Positions 8,825-16,993 of a stretch of DNA of 64,000 bases are shown piece by piece. The notes below the pieces were generated by a model that worked only from the letters and a program-made list of their open reading frames with translations, searched no databases and was not told the origin of the DNA. Every line of letters starts with the position of its first letter. Position 1 is the stretch's first letter. Origin of the DNA: Prosthecobacter sp. (GTDB lineage Bacteria; Verrucomicrobiota; Verrucomicrobiia; Verrucomicrobiales; Verrucomicrobiaceae); the NCBI GenBank assembly GCA_019186985.1, contig JABARQ010000011.1, positions 62,001 through 126,000 of the forward strand, given 5' to 3'. The position numbers and the translations under genes are program-made.

Positions 8825-10255
8825 TCACGACACGGGCGGGGTGCGCTTCCGGTGCTTCCTGACCATGCCCATCTGCTTCAGCTTCCGCTGCAGGCTGCGG
8901 CGGCTCATGTTGAGCATTTCCGCGGCCTCGCTGCGGTTGTTTCCGGCGCGTTCGAGGGCCTCGATGATGAGCTGCTTCTCCACCTCGTGGATGTCGAGCG
9001 GGGCCTTTTCCGGCTGGGCGGCACCCGGTGAGGCGGGCTTGTCGGTCGCAGCGGTGGTCACCCGCCAGCCAAGCCCGCCGGGGCGTGTCAGGTAGCCGGG
9101 CAGGTGCTTTGCCGTCACGCGGCTGGTGTTGGACATGACCACGCCGTGCTCGATGGCGGCACGCAGTTCACGGACGTTGCCAGGCCAGTCGTAATTCATG
9201 AGCACGGGCAGGGCGTCCTCGCCCAGCGGCTTGTAGGTCTTGCCGTTGGCCGAGGAGAGCTCCTTGAGGAAGTGGTCGGCGAGCACGGGGATGTCGCCCT
9301 TGCGGGTCCGCAGCGGCGGCATGTGGATGGTGACCACGCGAAGGCGCCAGTAGAGATCCTCGCGGAACTTGCCTTCCTCGACCATTTTCGCCAGGTCCTT
9401 GTTGGTGGCCGCGATGACGCGTACGTCCACCTTGATCGGCTTGGCGCCCCCGACCCGTTCAATCGTTTGTTCGCCGAGGGCGCGCAGCAGCTTCACCTGG
9501 GTGTTGGCGTCGATCTCGCCGATCTCATCCAGGAAAAGCGTGCCGCCGTCGGCAAGTTCGAAGCGTCCGATGCGGCGCTCCTGGGCGCCGGTGAAGGCTC
9601 CCTTCTCATGGCCGAACAGCTCGCTTTCCAGGATCTGCGGAGACAGCGCGGCGCAGTGCACGGTCACCAGCCTGGCCTTGGGCCGGCCGCTCAGGTTGTG
9701 GATGGCACGGGCGACCAGTTCCTTGCCGGTGCCGCTTTCGCCTTCAATGAGGACGGTCGCCCGGGTCGGCGCCACCTGCTGGATGGTCTCCAGGATCGGC
9801 TTCAGGGCGTCAGCCTGGCCGAGGATGCCCTCGATGCTGAACTTCTGTTCGACCTGCTGCTTCAGCACCTTGTTTTCCTGCTCCAGGCTGCGGCTGCGCA
9901 GGGCGCGTTTCACCAGAAGCTCGACCTCGTCCAGGTTCAGCGGCTTGGTGACAAAGTGGTAGGCGCCGCGCCTCATGGCCTCGACGGCGGTGTCCACGCT
10001 GCCGTAGGCGGTCATCATGATGCAGACGGGCGGGCGCGGCATCGCCAGGGCCTGTTCGAGCAGCTTCATGCCGTCATCCTCGCCCAGGCGCAGGTCGGTC
10101 AGCATGACATCAACCGGATCGTTGCGCAGGTATTCCAGGGCTTCGGCGGCGTTGGAGGCGACATAGCAGTCGAACTCGTCCTCCAGCGACAGGCGCAGGC
10201 CGTCGCGGGTGTGCTTTTCGTCATCGACGATCAGAACGGTGGCTGGTTCGGTCAT
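8825..10255 (-). CDS. NtrC-family sigma-54-dependent response regulator
   Basis: About 476 residues. The N-terminal receiver (VLIVDDE, phospho-acceptor Asp in MLTDLRLG, later Lys in FVTKPLN) is followed by a central AAA+ domain with Walker A GESGTGKE, the sigma-54 contact loop GAFTGA and LFLDEIGEI, then a Fis-type HTH at the C-terminus ([20 protein letters not shown]). It activates RNA polymerase with sigma-54 when phosphorylated. No histidine kinase is adjacent, so it is an orphan in this window. The start at 10255 matches the usual N-terminus; an upstream frame to 10276 would run through a candidate promoter. Confidence 0.94.
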   Translation of the reverse strand: MTEPATVLIVDDEKHTRDGLRLSLEDEFDCYVASNAAEALEYLRNDPVDVMLTDLRLGEDDGMKLLEQALAMPRPPVCIMMTAYGSVDTAVEAMRRGAYHFVTKPLNLDEVELLVKRALRSRSLEQENKVLKQQVEQKFSIEGILGQADALKPILETIQQVAPTRATVLIEGESGTGKELVARAIHNLSGRPKARLVTVHCAALSPQILESELFGHEKGAFTGAQERRIGRFELADGGTLFLDEIGEIDANTQVKLLRALGEQTIERVGGAKPIKVDVRVIAATNKDLAKMVEEGKFREDLYWRLRVVTIHMPPLRTRKGDIPVLADHFLKELSSANGKTYKPLGEDALPVLMNYDWPGNVRELRAAIEHGVVMSNTSRVTAKHLPGYLTRPGGLGWRVTTAATDKPASPGAAQPEKAPLDIHEVEKQLIIEALERAGNNRSEAAEMLNMSRRSLQRKLKQMGMVRKHRKRTPPVS

Positions 10256-10267
10256 AGGTCCCAAGGT

Positions 10268-10283
10268 TGCGAACAAAATGCCA
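10268..10283 (-). promoter_or_regulatory. Candidate sigma-54 (-24/-12) promoter before the NtrC-type gene
   Basis: Read on the minus strand, the sixteen bases are TGGCATTTTGTTCGCA. GG and GC have the 12-base offset of the -24/-12 class, and TGGCA and GCA match the consensus ends; the second element has TC where TT is usual. The predicted start of transcription would fall only two or three bases before the ATG at 10255, so the leader would be almost absent. Self-activation would be logical, but this is a single-site match by eye. Confidence 0.3.
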
Positions 10284-10421
10284 ACTCGGCAGTTTGCAAA
10301 GTCTGAGCTTCAGTAAAAAATAGCCCTGTTGGCGCATTGGGCGATGTCTTCATGCCAGCATTGGCACAATCTCCCCGTGACAGCAGAGGCCATCTGCCTG
10401 CGTTCTTTCAGCCGTACAACC

Positions 10422-11327
10422 ATGCCCATCACCTTTCCTCCCATCTCCCGTCGCCAATGGCTCAAAGGCGGCCTTGCCGCCGCCTTCGCCCCCCGTCTGG
10501 CTTCCGCCCGTGGCGACACGGACGGTGAGCTTTGGGTGCTGTTTTCCGACACCCACATCGCCGCAGACATGAAGCTGGAGGCACGCGGGGCGGTCATGGC
10601 GGAGAACCTCAGCCGCTGCGTCAATCAGGTGCTTGGCATCGGCCAGAAGCCCTTTGGCGTGCTGGTGAACGGCGACTGCGCCTATCTCGACGGCCAGCAG
10701 ACGGACTACGACGCCTTTGTGAAGCTGATCGAGCCCCTGCGTGAGTCGGCGATCCAGGTTCACTGCACCCTGGGCAACCACGATGACCGGAAGCATTTCA
10801 TTGGCGCCATGACCAGCCCGCAGGATCCGCGTCCGGTCGAGGGCAGGCATGTGGAACTGCTCAGTTCCGCCACGATGAACTGGGTCCTGCTGGACACGCT
10901 TCAAGAGGTCAACAAGACCCCGGGTGAACTGGGCGATCTGCAGCGCGGCTGGCTGGACCGCACGCTGGCCTCCTGTCCGGAGCGGCCGACGGTGGTCATG
11001 GCTCATCACAATCCACAGGCCGCCCTGCCGGCTGGCGGCAAGCCCACGGGCATGATGGACAGCGACGCCATGTTTGAGGTGCTGGGCAGGCACAAGAAGG
11101 TCAAGGCCTTCGTCTACGGCCACACCCACAGCTGGGAGCACAAGGTGCACGAGGCCACGGGCATCCATCTGATCAACCTGCCGCCGGTGGCCTATGTGTT
11201 CTCCAAGGAGCGTCCCAACGGCTGGGTCTCCGCCCGCGCCACCCGGGAAAAGCTCATCCTGGAACTCCGCGCCCTGAACCCCGCCCATGACCAGCATGGT
11301 CAGAAGGTCGAGATTGTCTGGGGGTGA
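10422..11327 (+). CDS. Exported metallophosphoesterase
   Basis: About 301 residues with a Tat-like signal (ISRRQWLKGGLAAAFA). The calcineurin-like phosphoesterase motifs occur in order: FSDTHIAAD, NGDCAYLDG, LGNHDDRKHF, MAHHNP and YGHTHSWE, giving the full set of dinuclear metal ligands. The protein probably hydrolyses a phosphate mono- or diester in the periplasm; the substrate is not evident. The start at 10422 opens the signal; the frame is open from 10329. It is divergent from the sigma-54 regulator, with 166 bases between the starts, so joint control is possible. Confidence 0.88.
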   Translation: MPITFPPISRRQWLKGGLAAAFAPRLASARGDTDGELWVLFSDTHIAADMKLEARGAVMAENLSRCVNQVLGIGQKPFGVLVNGDCAYLDGQQTDYDAFVKLIEPLRESAIQVHCTLGNHDDRKHFIGAMTSPQDPRPVEGRHVELLSSATMNWVLLDTLQEVNKTPGELGDLQRGWLDRTLASCPERPTVVMAHHNPQAALPAGGKPTGMMDSDAMFEVLGRHKKVKAFVYGHTHSWEHKVHEATGIHLINLPPVAYVFSKERPNGWVSARATREKLILELRALNPAHDQHGQKVEIVWG

Positions 11328-11420
11328 GGGATGTGCTCAGCATAGGCACAAGCCAGGATCCACAGATGTCGCAGATGACACAAGACGGAAAGCCGTGTGC
11401 TGCGTGGATGAGATCCTGGC

Positions 11421-13433
11421 CTACCAGCCGCCGCGGACGTTCCATTTTTCCATGAGGTCGGGGGACAGTTCGGTGATGAAGCGGCTGGGCTTCATGAGGA
11501 TGTCGCCGTCGCGGGCCTGATGGTTGATAAGGGGATGGCAAAGATAGAGCTCGTCCTTGGCGCGGGTGACGGTGACGTAGAAGAGGCGGCGCTCCTCCTC
11601 GATGCCGAGGTCGCTTTCGTCCACGGCGCGGGCGTGCGGGAACATGCCGTCGGCCAGCCAGACGGCGAAGACAGTGTGCCATTCGAGACCCTTGGCCTGG
11701 TGGGCGGTGGTGAGGGTCACGGCCTCCTTGTCCTGCTGCGGGTCGGGATTGTCGCCGGTGTCCACGCCGCTGAGCAGGCTGAGCTGGCTGAGAAACTCGA
11801 GCGGGTCGGTGAAGCGGCTGGAGTAGTTGCTGAGCTGCTCCAGGTCCTGCTCGCGCTGGTCGGCGTTCTTGAACTTGGCGCGCATGTAGTCCTGGTAAAC
11901 GCCCTCGTAGATGCTGCGGATCATCTCCGGAGGCGTGGCGGTTTTGCCATCGACGATGAGTTCGTCGAGCGTGTAGGCCAGCTGGTCCCAGGTTTCGCGG
12001 GCCTTCTTGGGTACGCTCATGGGGATGAGCAGGTCGCTGAACTTTCCGGGCATCACCTCGGCCGAGGCCGCCTCGGTCTTCATCCAGGCATTCCATAGCT
12101 TGTTCGCGCTGGCGCCGCCGATGCCGGGGATGAGCTTGACCATGCGCATGAAGCTGACCTCGTCCCGCCGGTTGACGGCGAACTTCATGAAGGCGGCGAC
12201 GTCCTTCACATGGGTCTGCTCAAAGAAGCGCAGGCCGCTGGTGATCTGGAAGGGGATGCCGCGGCTGGTGAGCTCCATCTGCAGCTCCATGCTGTGGAAG
12301 TGCGCCCGGTAGAGGATGGCGACGTCGTTCAGGGACACGCCGTCCTCATCCTGAAGCTCTAGGATGCGCTGCGCAACAAAGGCGGCCTGGGCGCTGCCGC
12401 TGTCGAGAGGCACATAGGCGGGCAGCATGCCCTTGCCGGTGCGGGAGGCCTGGAGGTTTTTGCGGATCTGGGCGCGGTTGTGGCCGATGCTGGCGTTGGC
12501 GAGGTTCAGGACCTCGGGCACGCTGCGGTAGTTGACCTCGATCTTGAAGACCCGGGCCTTCGGCCAGTGCTCGTGGAAGTTCAGGATGTTGGAGACGTCC
12601 GCTCCGCGCCAGGAGTAGATGCTCTGGGCGTCGTCACCGACGACCATGAGGTTGCCGTCCGGACCGGTGAGCATCTCGATGAATTCACACTGGAGGCGGT
12701 TGGTGTCCTGGTATTCGTCGACGAGCACGAACTCGAACTGGCGCTGGTAGCGTTCGAGCAGGTCGGGCTGTTCCTTCAGCAGGCGGACGGACTGCGTCAG
12801 CAGGTCGTCGAAATCCATGCAGTTGGTCTCCACCTTCTTCTCCTGGTAGAGCTCGCGGATGCGGCGGACGGGTTCGATGATCTTGTCGAAATAGGGATGG
12901 CGGGTGTTGATGACCTCCTCGATGGACGTGCAGGTGTTGTCGGCCATCGAGAAGATGTCGCCCAGCACCTCGGCCTTGGGAAAGCGGAAGCCGGTGGTGT
13001 CGATGCCGCTGCCGGAGACAACAGTTTCGAGGAGGTCCTTCTGGTCCTCGCGGTCCATGATGGAGAAGCCCCTGCGGTAGCCGAGGCGCTCGGCGTTCCA
13101 GCGCAGGAACTTGTTGCCGATGCTGTGGAAGGTGCCGCCCCACAGGCGTGCGGTGTCGGATTCGACGAGCAGTCCGACGCGCTCCAGCATCTCCCGTGCG
13201 GCCTTGTTGGTGAAGGTCAGCAGCAGAATTTGTTCGGGCAGGACGCCGTTGTCGAGCAGCCAGGCCACCCGGTAGGTGAGCGTGCGGGTCTTGCCGGAGC
13301 CTGCCCCGGCGATGACGAGCGTCTGCCCCGGCGGGGCGGTGACGGCGGCATGCTGCTGCTCGTTCAGCTCCGCCTTGTAGTCGATGCGCGGGGCCGGGGC
13401 GTGGGCAGGATGCAGCTTGTATTCGCGGGGCAT
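11421..13433 (-). CDS. UvrD/PcrA-type superfamily 1 DNA helicase
   Basis: About 670 residues. The ATP-dependent 3'-5' helicase motifs are all visible: Q-motif region LNEQQHAAV, Walker A GAGSGKTRT, motif II VDEYQDTN, motif III GDDAQSIYSWRGA, motif IV NYRS, motif V TTAHQAKGLEW and motif VI EERRLFYVTVTRA. The length is slightly below E. coli UvrD, and the C-terminus stops soon after motif VI. It serves in DNA repair or recombination. The start at 13433 gives MPREYKL. The frame is open to 13520, but that extension covers a terminator hairpin, so it is not translated. Confidence 0.93.
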   Translation of the reverse strand: MPREYKLHPAHAPAPRIDYKAELNEQQHAAVTAPPGQTLVIAGAGSGKTRTLTYRVAWLLDNGVLPEQILLLTFTNKAAREMLERVGLLVESDTARLWGGTFHSIGNKFLRWNAERLGYRRGFSIMDREDQKDLLETVVSGSGIDTTGFRFPKAEVLGDIFSMADNTCTSIEEVINTRHPYFDKIIEPVRRIRELYQEKKVETNCMDFDDLLTQSVRLLKEQPDLLERYQRQFEFVLVDEYQDTNRLQCEFIEMLTGPDGNLMVVGDDAQSIYSWRGADVSNILNFHEHWPKARVFKIEVNYRSVPEVLNLANASIGHNRAQIRKNLQASRTGKGMLPAYVPLDSGSAQAAFVAQRILELQDEDGVSLNDVAILYRAHFHSMELQMELTSRGIPFQITSGLRFFEQTHVKDVAAFMKFAVNRRDEVSFMRMVKLIPGIGGASANKLWNAWMKTEAASAEVMPGKFSDLLIPMSVPKKARETWDQLAYTLDELIVDGKTATPPEMIRSIYEGVYQDYMRAKFKNADQREQDLEQLSNYSSRFTDPLEFLSQLSLLSGVDTGDNPDPQQDKEAVTLTTAHQAKGLEWHTVFAVWLADGMFPHARAVDESDLGIEEERRLFYVTVTRAKDELYLCHPLINHQARDGDILMKPSRFITELSPDLMEKWNVRGGW

Positions 13434-13479
13434 GGAAAGTGGAAGGTATGGGGCGGTGCGGGCGGCGGCTTTGACAATG

Positions 13480-13517
13480 AAAAAGGGCCAGGAGTGCGGC
13501 TGGCACGCTCCTGGCCC
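13480..13517 (-). terminator. Rho-independent terminator after the class V aminotransferase gene
   Basis: On the minus strand a perfect 10-base stem, GGGCCAGGAG with CTCCTGGCCC, and a 13-base loop are followed directly by a run of five T. It lies 35 bases beyond the aminotransferase stop and separates that gene from the UvrD-type helicase gene, which therefore needs its own promoter in 13434-13480. Confidence 0.85.
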
Positions 13518-13551
13518 CAAATCATTCCTGGAAGGCTGCCCGGCCTGCGGC

Positions 13552-14628
13552 TTACAGCTTTGCCAGGGCGTCGTCCAGCGCCGCGATGAGGGCGGTGATG
13601 CTGGCGTCGGACTCGTCGCCCATGTTGCTGACGCGGAAGGTCTTGCCCTTGAGCTTGCCGTAGCCGCCGTCGATGATGAGGCTGTGATCCTTCTTCAGGT
13701 TGGCGATGAAGGCGGCGACGTCGATGTTTTTGTTGTTCGCCACGCAGGTGAGCGACCTGGAGCGGTAGCCCTCGGGGGCGAAGAACTCGAAGCCGTTGCG
13801 GCGCACCCAGGCGTGAACCATGTCGTTGAGGCGGGCATGGCGGGCGTAGCGGTTTTCCAGGCCCTCGGCGAACATCTTCTTCAGCTGATGACGCAGGCCG
13901 TAGATCAGGCTGATGCAGGGCGTGGAGGGCGTCATGCTCTTCTCGCCGTTGGCCTTGAACTCGAGGAAGTCGAAGTAGTAGCCGCGGTCGTTGATGGTGG
14001 CGGCGCGGGCCATGGCGGCCTCGGAGGCAGTGAACAGGGCGAGGCCGGGAGGCAGGGCGAAGGCCTTCTGGGAGCCGGTCAGGAGCACGTCGAGGCCGAG
14101 TTCGTCAAAATTCACCGGCACGGTGGTGAAGCCGGAGACGCTGTCCGTGATGAACATGACATCGGGATACTTCTTCTTGAGGGCCGCGATTTCCGCGATG
14201 GGGCTGAGCACGCCCGTGGAGGTCTCGTTGTGGATGAAGGTGACGGCGTCGAACTCGCCGGTGGCGAGGCGCTTGTCGATTTCCTCGGCGAGGATGGGCT
14301 GGCCCCATTCGACCTGATAGGCCTCGGCTTCCTTGCCGCAGCGCCTGGAGACATCGAGCCACTTGTCCGAGAAGGCGCCGTTGCAGCAGTTGAGCACCTT
14401 TTTCTTCACGAGGTTGCGGATGGAGCCCTCCATGACACCCCAGGCGGAGGAGGTGCTGAGGAAGACCTGCTGCTTCGTGCCGAACAAGGTCTGCAGCATC
14501 GGCTGGATCTCCGCGTAGAGGTCCTGGAAGCCCTTGCCACGATGGCCGATCATCGGCTGGGTCATGGCTTGATAGGTGTCGGGGCTGACCTCGACGGGAC
14601 CGGGGATGTAGAGTTTGACGTGGCTCAT
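13552..14628 (-). CDS. PLP-dependent class V aminotransferase (serine/alanine-glyoxylate type)
   Basis: About 358 residues, the usual size for this family. The N-terminus LYIPGPVEVSP is typical of serine-pyruvate, serine-glyoxylate or alanine-glyoxylate transaminases. TDSVSGFTTVPVNFD supplies the cofactor Asp, and LTGSQKAFALPPGLA holds the PLP-binding Lys. A role in serine or glycine metabolism, perhaps replacing SerC, is likely but not proven. The start at 14628 gives MSHVKLYIPG. It lies 82 bases downstream of the metal transporter permease gene and ends at a strong terminator. Confidence 0.88.
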   Translation of the reverse strand: MSHVKLYIPGPVEVSPDTYQAMTQPMIGHRGKGFQDLYAEIQPMLQTLFGTKQQVFLSTSSAWGVMEGSIRNLVKKKVLNCCNGAFSDKWLDVSRRCGKEAEAYQVEWGQPILAEEIDKRLATGEFDAVTFIHNETSTGVLSPIAEIAALKKKYPDVMFITDSVSGFTTVPVNFDELGLDVLLTGSQKAFALPPGLALFTASEAAMARAATINDRGYYFDFLEFKANGEKSMTPSTPCISLIYGLRHQLKKMFAEGLENRYARHARLNDMVHAWVRRNGFEFFAPEGYRSRSLTCVANNKNIDVAAFIANLKKDHSLIIDGGYGKLKGKTFRVSNMGDESDASITALIAALDDALAKL

Positions 14629-14710
14629 TGGGGGTGAAAGGGAGGCGGAGATTAGGGGAAGAATACGCTCTGGCAAGGGCGCAGGCTGCCTTTCCTGGAG
14701 CTTCGGGGGG

Positions 14711-15568
14711 TCAGGCCTTGGCGCGGCGGCTGAAGAGGCCGTAGCGGGGGCTGAAGATGTAGGCCAGCAGAAACAGGCTGCCGAGGACCAGGATGATGGT
14801 CGAGCTGACCGACCAGCCGAGCGGGTAGCTGATGAAGAAGGCCGCGACTGAGCCCAGGCCGCCGATGATGCCGCCACCCCAGAACAGGGTGCGTGCGTTG
14901 TTGGTCAGGAGATAGACCGTGGCGGCTGGGGCGACCATGAGGCCGACGCTGAGGATGCAGCCCACGGCTTGAAGCGAGGAGATGAGCACCAGGATGGTGA
15001 TGCCGAAGGTGGCATAGTTGAGGAAGCGCACCGGCACCCCCAGGCTGGCGGCGATGTTGGGTTCGAAAAGGTAGATCAGAAGCGGCCGCTGCAGTGCGGT
15101 CAGTGCCAGCACGGCCACCACGCTGATGCCAAAGGCGATCCACAGGTCGCTGTCGGCCATGCCGACGATGCTGCCAAAGAGCCACTCATCGAGCTTCTGG
15201 CGCACATTGAGCTGGGTCAGGATCAGATAGCCGCCGGCAAAGGCGGTCGTGTAGAGGATGCCCATCGACGTGTCCTGGTCCAGGCGGGAGGTGCGGGAGA
15301 GGAAGATGGAACCGAGGCCGACGATCATGGCGGCAAAGATGGCGCCGGCCAGGGCGCTCCATTGGGTCAGGCCGACCATCAGGACGGCCAGGGCGATGCC
15401 GGGCAGGAGGGCATGGGAGAGGGTGCCGATCTTCAAGGCCGATTTGCGCAGCACGACGAAGGCGCTGACGAAGCCGTTGGCGAAACCGATCATGAGGCAG
15501 GCCAGCAGGGCGCGCCTGGCGATGGGTTCGGCCAGGAAATCGGATAGGGAGGGGATGTCCTGGGGCAT
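14711..15568 (-). CDS. Metal ABC transporter permease (ZnuB/MntB/SitC family)
   Basis: About 285 residues with eight or nine hydrophobic segments. Family features include LRKSALKIGTLSHALLPGIALA near the N-terminus and a C-terminal hydrophobic half with VGLMVAPAATVYLL. The protein forms the membrane channel for import of zinc, manganese or iron. It lies 8 bases after the ATPase gene and is the third gene of a minus-strand operon. The metal cannot be decided from sequence alone. Confidence 0.9.
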   Translation of the reverse strand: MPQDIPSLSDFLAEPIARRALLACLMIGFANGFVSAFVVLRKSALKIGTLSHALLPGIALAVLMVGLTQWSALAGAIFAAMIVGLGSIFLSRTSRLDQDTSMGILYTTAFAGGYLILTQLNVRQKLDEWLFGSIVGMADSDLWIAFGISVVAVLALTALQRPLLIYLFEPNIAASLGVPVRFLNYATFGITILVLISSLQAVGCILSVGLMVAPAATVYLLTNNARTLFWGGGIIGGLGSVAAFFISYPLGWSVSSTIILVLGSLFLLAYIFSPRYGLFSRRAKA

Positions 15569-15576
15569 GGCGTGCG

Positions 15577-16341
15577 TCAGTTTCCGTAGGCGGCGTTGAG
15601 GTTCTCCGGGGTGAATTGGGTTTCCACGGGACCGAAGGCGATCTGGACTTTCTTGATCAGCAGGACGTCATCGTAAAAGCCTTTCACGGTTTGGAGATCA
15701 TGGTGGCTGGCGATGAGGAGCCGTCCTTCGGCGGTGAGTTCTTTAAACAGGCGGCTGAGGTTTTCCTGGGCGGGTTTGTCGAGGCCGGTGAAGGGTTCGT
15801 CCAGCAGCAGCACATGGGCTTCCTGGGCGAGGGCCCGGGCGATGAAGGTCCGCTGCTGCTGGCCACCGGAGAGGGCGCTGATCTGCCGGTCCTGGAGGTC
15901 GAGAAGATCCATGGCGGCGAGGGCCCGCTCGACAATCTCGGAGTCGTGCCGGGAGTAGGACCGCCACCAACCTAGGTTGGGGTAACGGCCCATTTCGACC
16001 AGGCCGCGGACCGTGATGGGGAACTGCCAGTCCACGTCGCCACGCTGTGGCAGGTAGGCGATTTCATGGCTGCTGCGGGTCAGGGGCTGGCCGCGCCAGA
16101 TCACGCTGCCCTGGTCGGCGGACAGCAGGTTGGCCAGGGACTTGAGCAGGGTGCTTTTGCCGGCCCCGTTTGGTCCGATCAGGGCGATGCTGCGGCCGCA
16201 TTCGGTGGCAAAGTGGATGCCGTCCAGGGCAAGCACCTCGCGGTAGCTCACCTTCAGGTCGCGGACCTCCAGGCGGTGATGATGACTGTGTTCGCAGCCA
16301 CCTCCCCAGCAGACGTGTTCTTTGGGATGAGGGGAGGACAT
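15577..16341 (-). CDS. Metal ABC transporter ATP-binding protein with His/Cys-rich N-terminus
   Basis: About 254 residues. Walker A GPNGAGKST, signature LSGGQQQR, Walker B LLLDEPF and the switch His in ASHHD are present, so this is an active ABC ATPase of the ZnuC/MntA class. It couples ATP hydrolysis to the permease encoded next. The first 23 residues carry an unusual extension, HVCWGGGC followed by EHSHHH, a plausible cytoplasmic metal-binding site that could sense or buffer the transported ion (inference). Its ATG overlaps the previous stop by one base (TAATG), which suggests translational coupling. Confidence 0.92.
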   Translation of the reverse strand: MSSPHPKEHVCWGGGCEHSHHHRLEVRDLKVSYREVLALDGIHFATECGRSIALIGPNGAGKSTLLKSLANLLSADQGSVIWRGQPLTRSSHEIAYLPQRGDVDWQFPITVRGLVEMGRYPNLGWWRSYSRHDSEIVERALAAMDLLDLQDRQISALSGGQQQRTFIARALAQEAHVLLLDEPFTGLDKPAQENLSRLFKELTAEGRLLIASHHDLQTVKGFYDDVLLIKKVQIAFGPVETQFTPENLNAAYGN

Positions 16342-16838
16342 TACCAGGAGAAGGTGAGGATTTCGTGAAGGGCGGCCTCGGTGGACCAGCGGGTTTCGGC
16401 CTGGGCATCCAGGCCTTCCGGCTCGATTTCCACAGTGAGGGCGGTGTCTGGGGTGCCCGGCGGCCAGGCGGCCTCCAGATTGAATTCGTTGCCGTCATGG
16501 GAAACCTCGATTTCCGCACTGACCTCCACCGGACTGGTGTTCAGGTCCAGCTTGGGCAGAAGCTCCGTTCCTTCGGCTTTTAGGCTTACAGACAAGGGAC
16601 GATGGGCATAGCGCACCCGGATCAGGGCGGGTACTTCGACATGCTTGTGCTCGCCTTCGGGGTGCTCGGACGTACCTTTGACGACCTGGGATTCGCCAGC
16701 GTGGGCGGAAGATGTGGAAGCCCCGTTACGCTCCTCAGCAGAGCGGGGGGCTTGTCCTGTCAGGTGGGCCAGCGGGACCGCCAGCAGGCCAAAAATCAGC
16801 CCGAGAACAAAGATCTGGAGGGGAGGGAAACCGCGCAT
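16341..16838 (-). CDS. Single-pass membrane protein of unknown function leading the metal ABC operon
   Basis: About 165 residues. One hydrophobic segment (IFVLGLIFGLLAVPLAHL) near the N-terminus anchors the protein; the rest is probably periplasmic. A short linker contains SEHPEGEHKHVEVP, rich in His and Glu, then a beta-rich domain ending in EILTFSW. I do not recognise a family. Its position as first gene of the metal transport operon, with TAATG coupling to the ATPase, suggests a role in metal capture or assembly. No conventional solute-binding protein is present here. The start at 16838 opens the membrane segment. Confidence 0.65.
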   Translation of the reverse strand: MRGFPPLQIFVLGLIFGLLAVPLAHLTGQAPRSAEERNGASTSSAHAGESQVVKGTSEHPEGEHKHVEVPALIRVRYAHRPLSVSLKAEGTELLPKLDLNTSPVEVSAEIEVSHDGNEFNLEAAWPPGTPDTALTVEIEPEGLDAQAETRWSTEAALHEILTFSW

Positions 16839-16993
16839 TGTTTGCAATAAGTCAGGGAGACAGGCGCTGTCGTCAACAGCGGTTGCAAGCACCTGCGGTG
16901 GCTTTGAAAAAAAGGCGGCTTCAGCTAAAACGGCCCTTGCCTCGCAGCGTATGGTTTGGGTATTCTTGTCAAAAGGACTCTTTTTAGCCGCTC
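16839..16993. promoter_or_regulatory. Divergent promoter region of the metal ABC operon and the cyclase-like gene
   Basis: The 155-base gap must hold both promoters. I looked for Zur, Fur or MntR palindromes and saw no convincing one. An A/T-rich stretch, tgaaaaaaagg, lies near the middle. No specific hexamer pair is claimed. Confidence 0.3.

Noticed and set aside
10360-10376. TTGGCAC-like sigma-54 half site before the metallophosphoesterase gene
   Set aside because: The -12 element is CC instead of GC, so the match is only a half site.
16839-16993. Possible Zur/Fur box before the metal ABC operon
   Set aside because: No palindrome of adequate length or symmetry was found.
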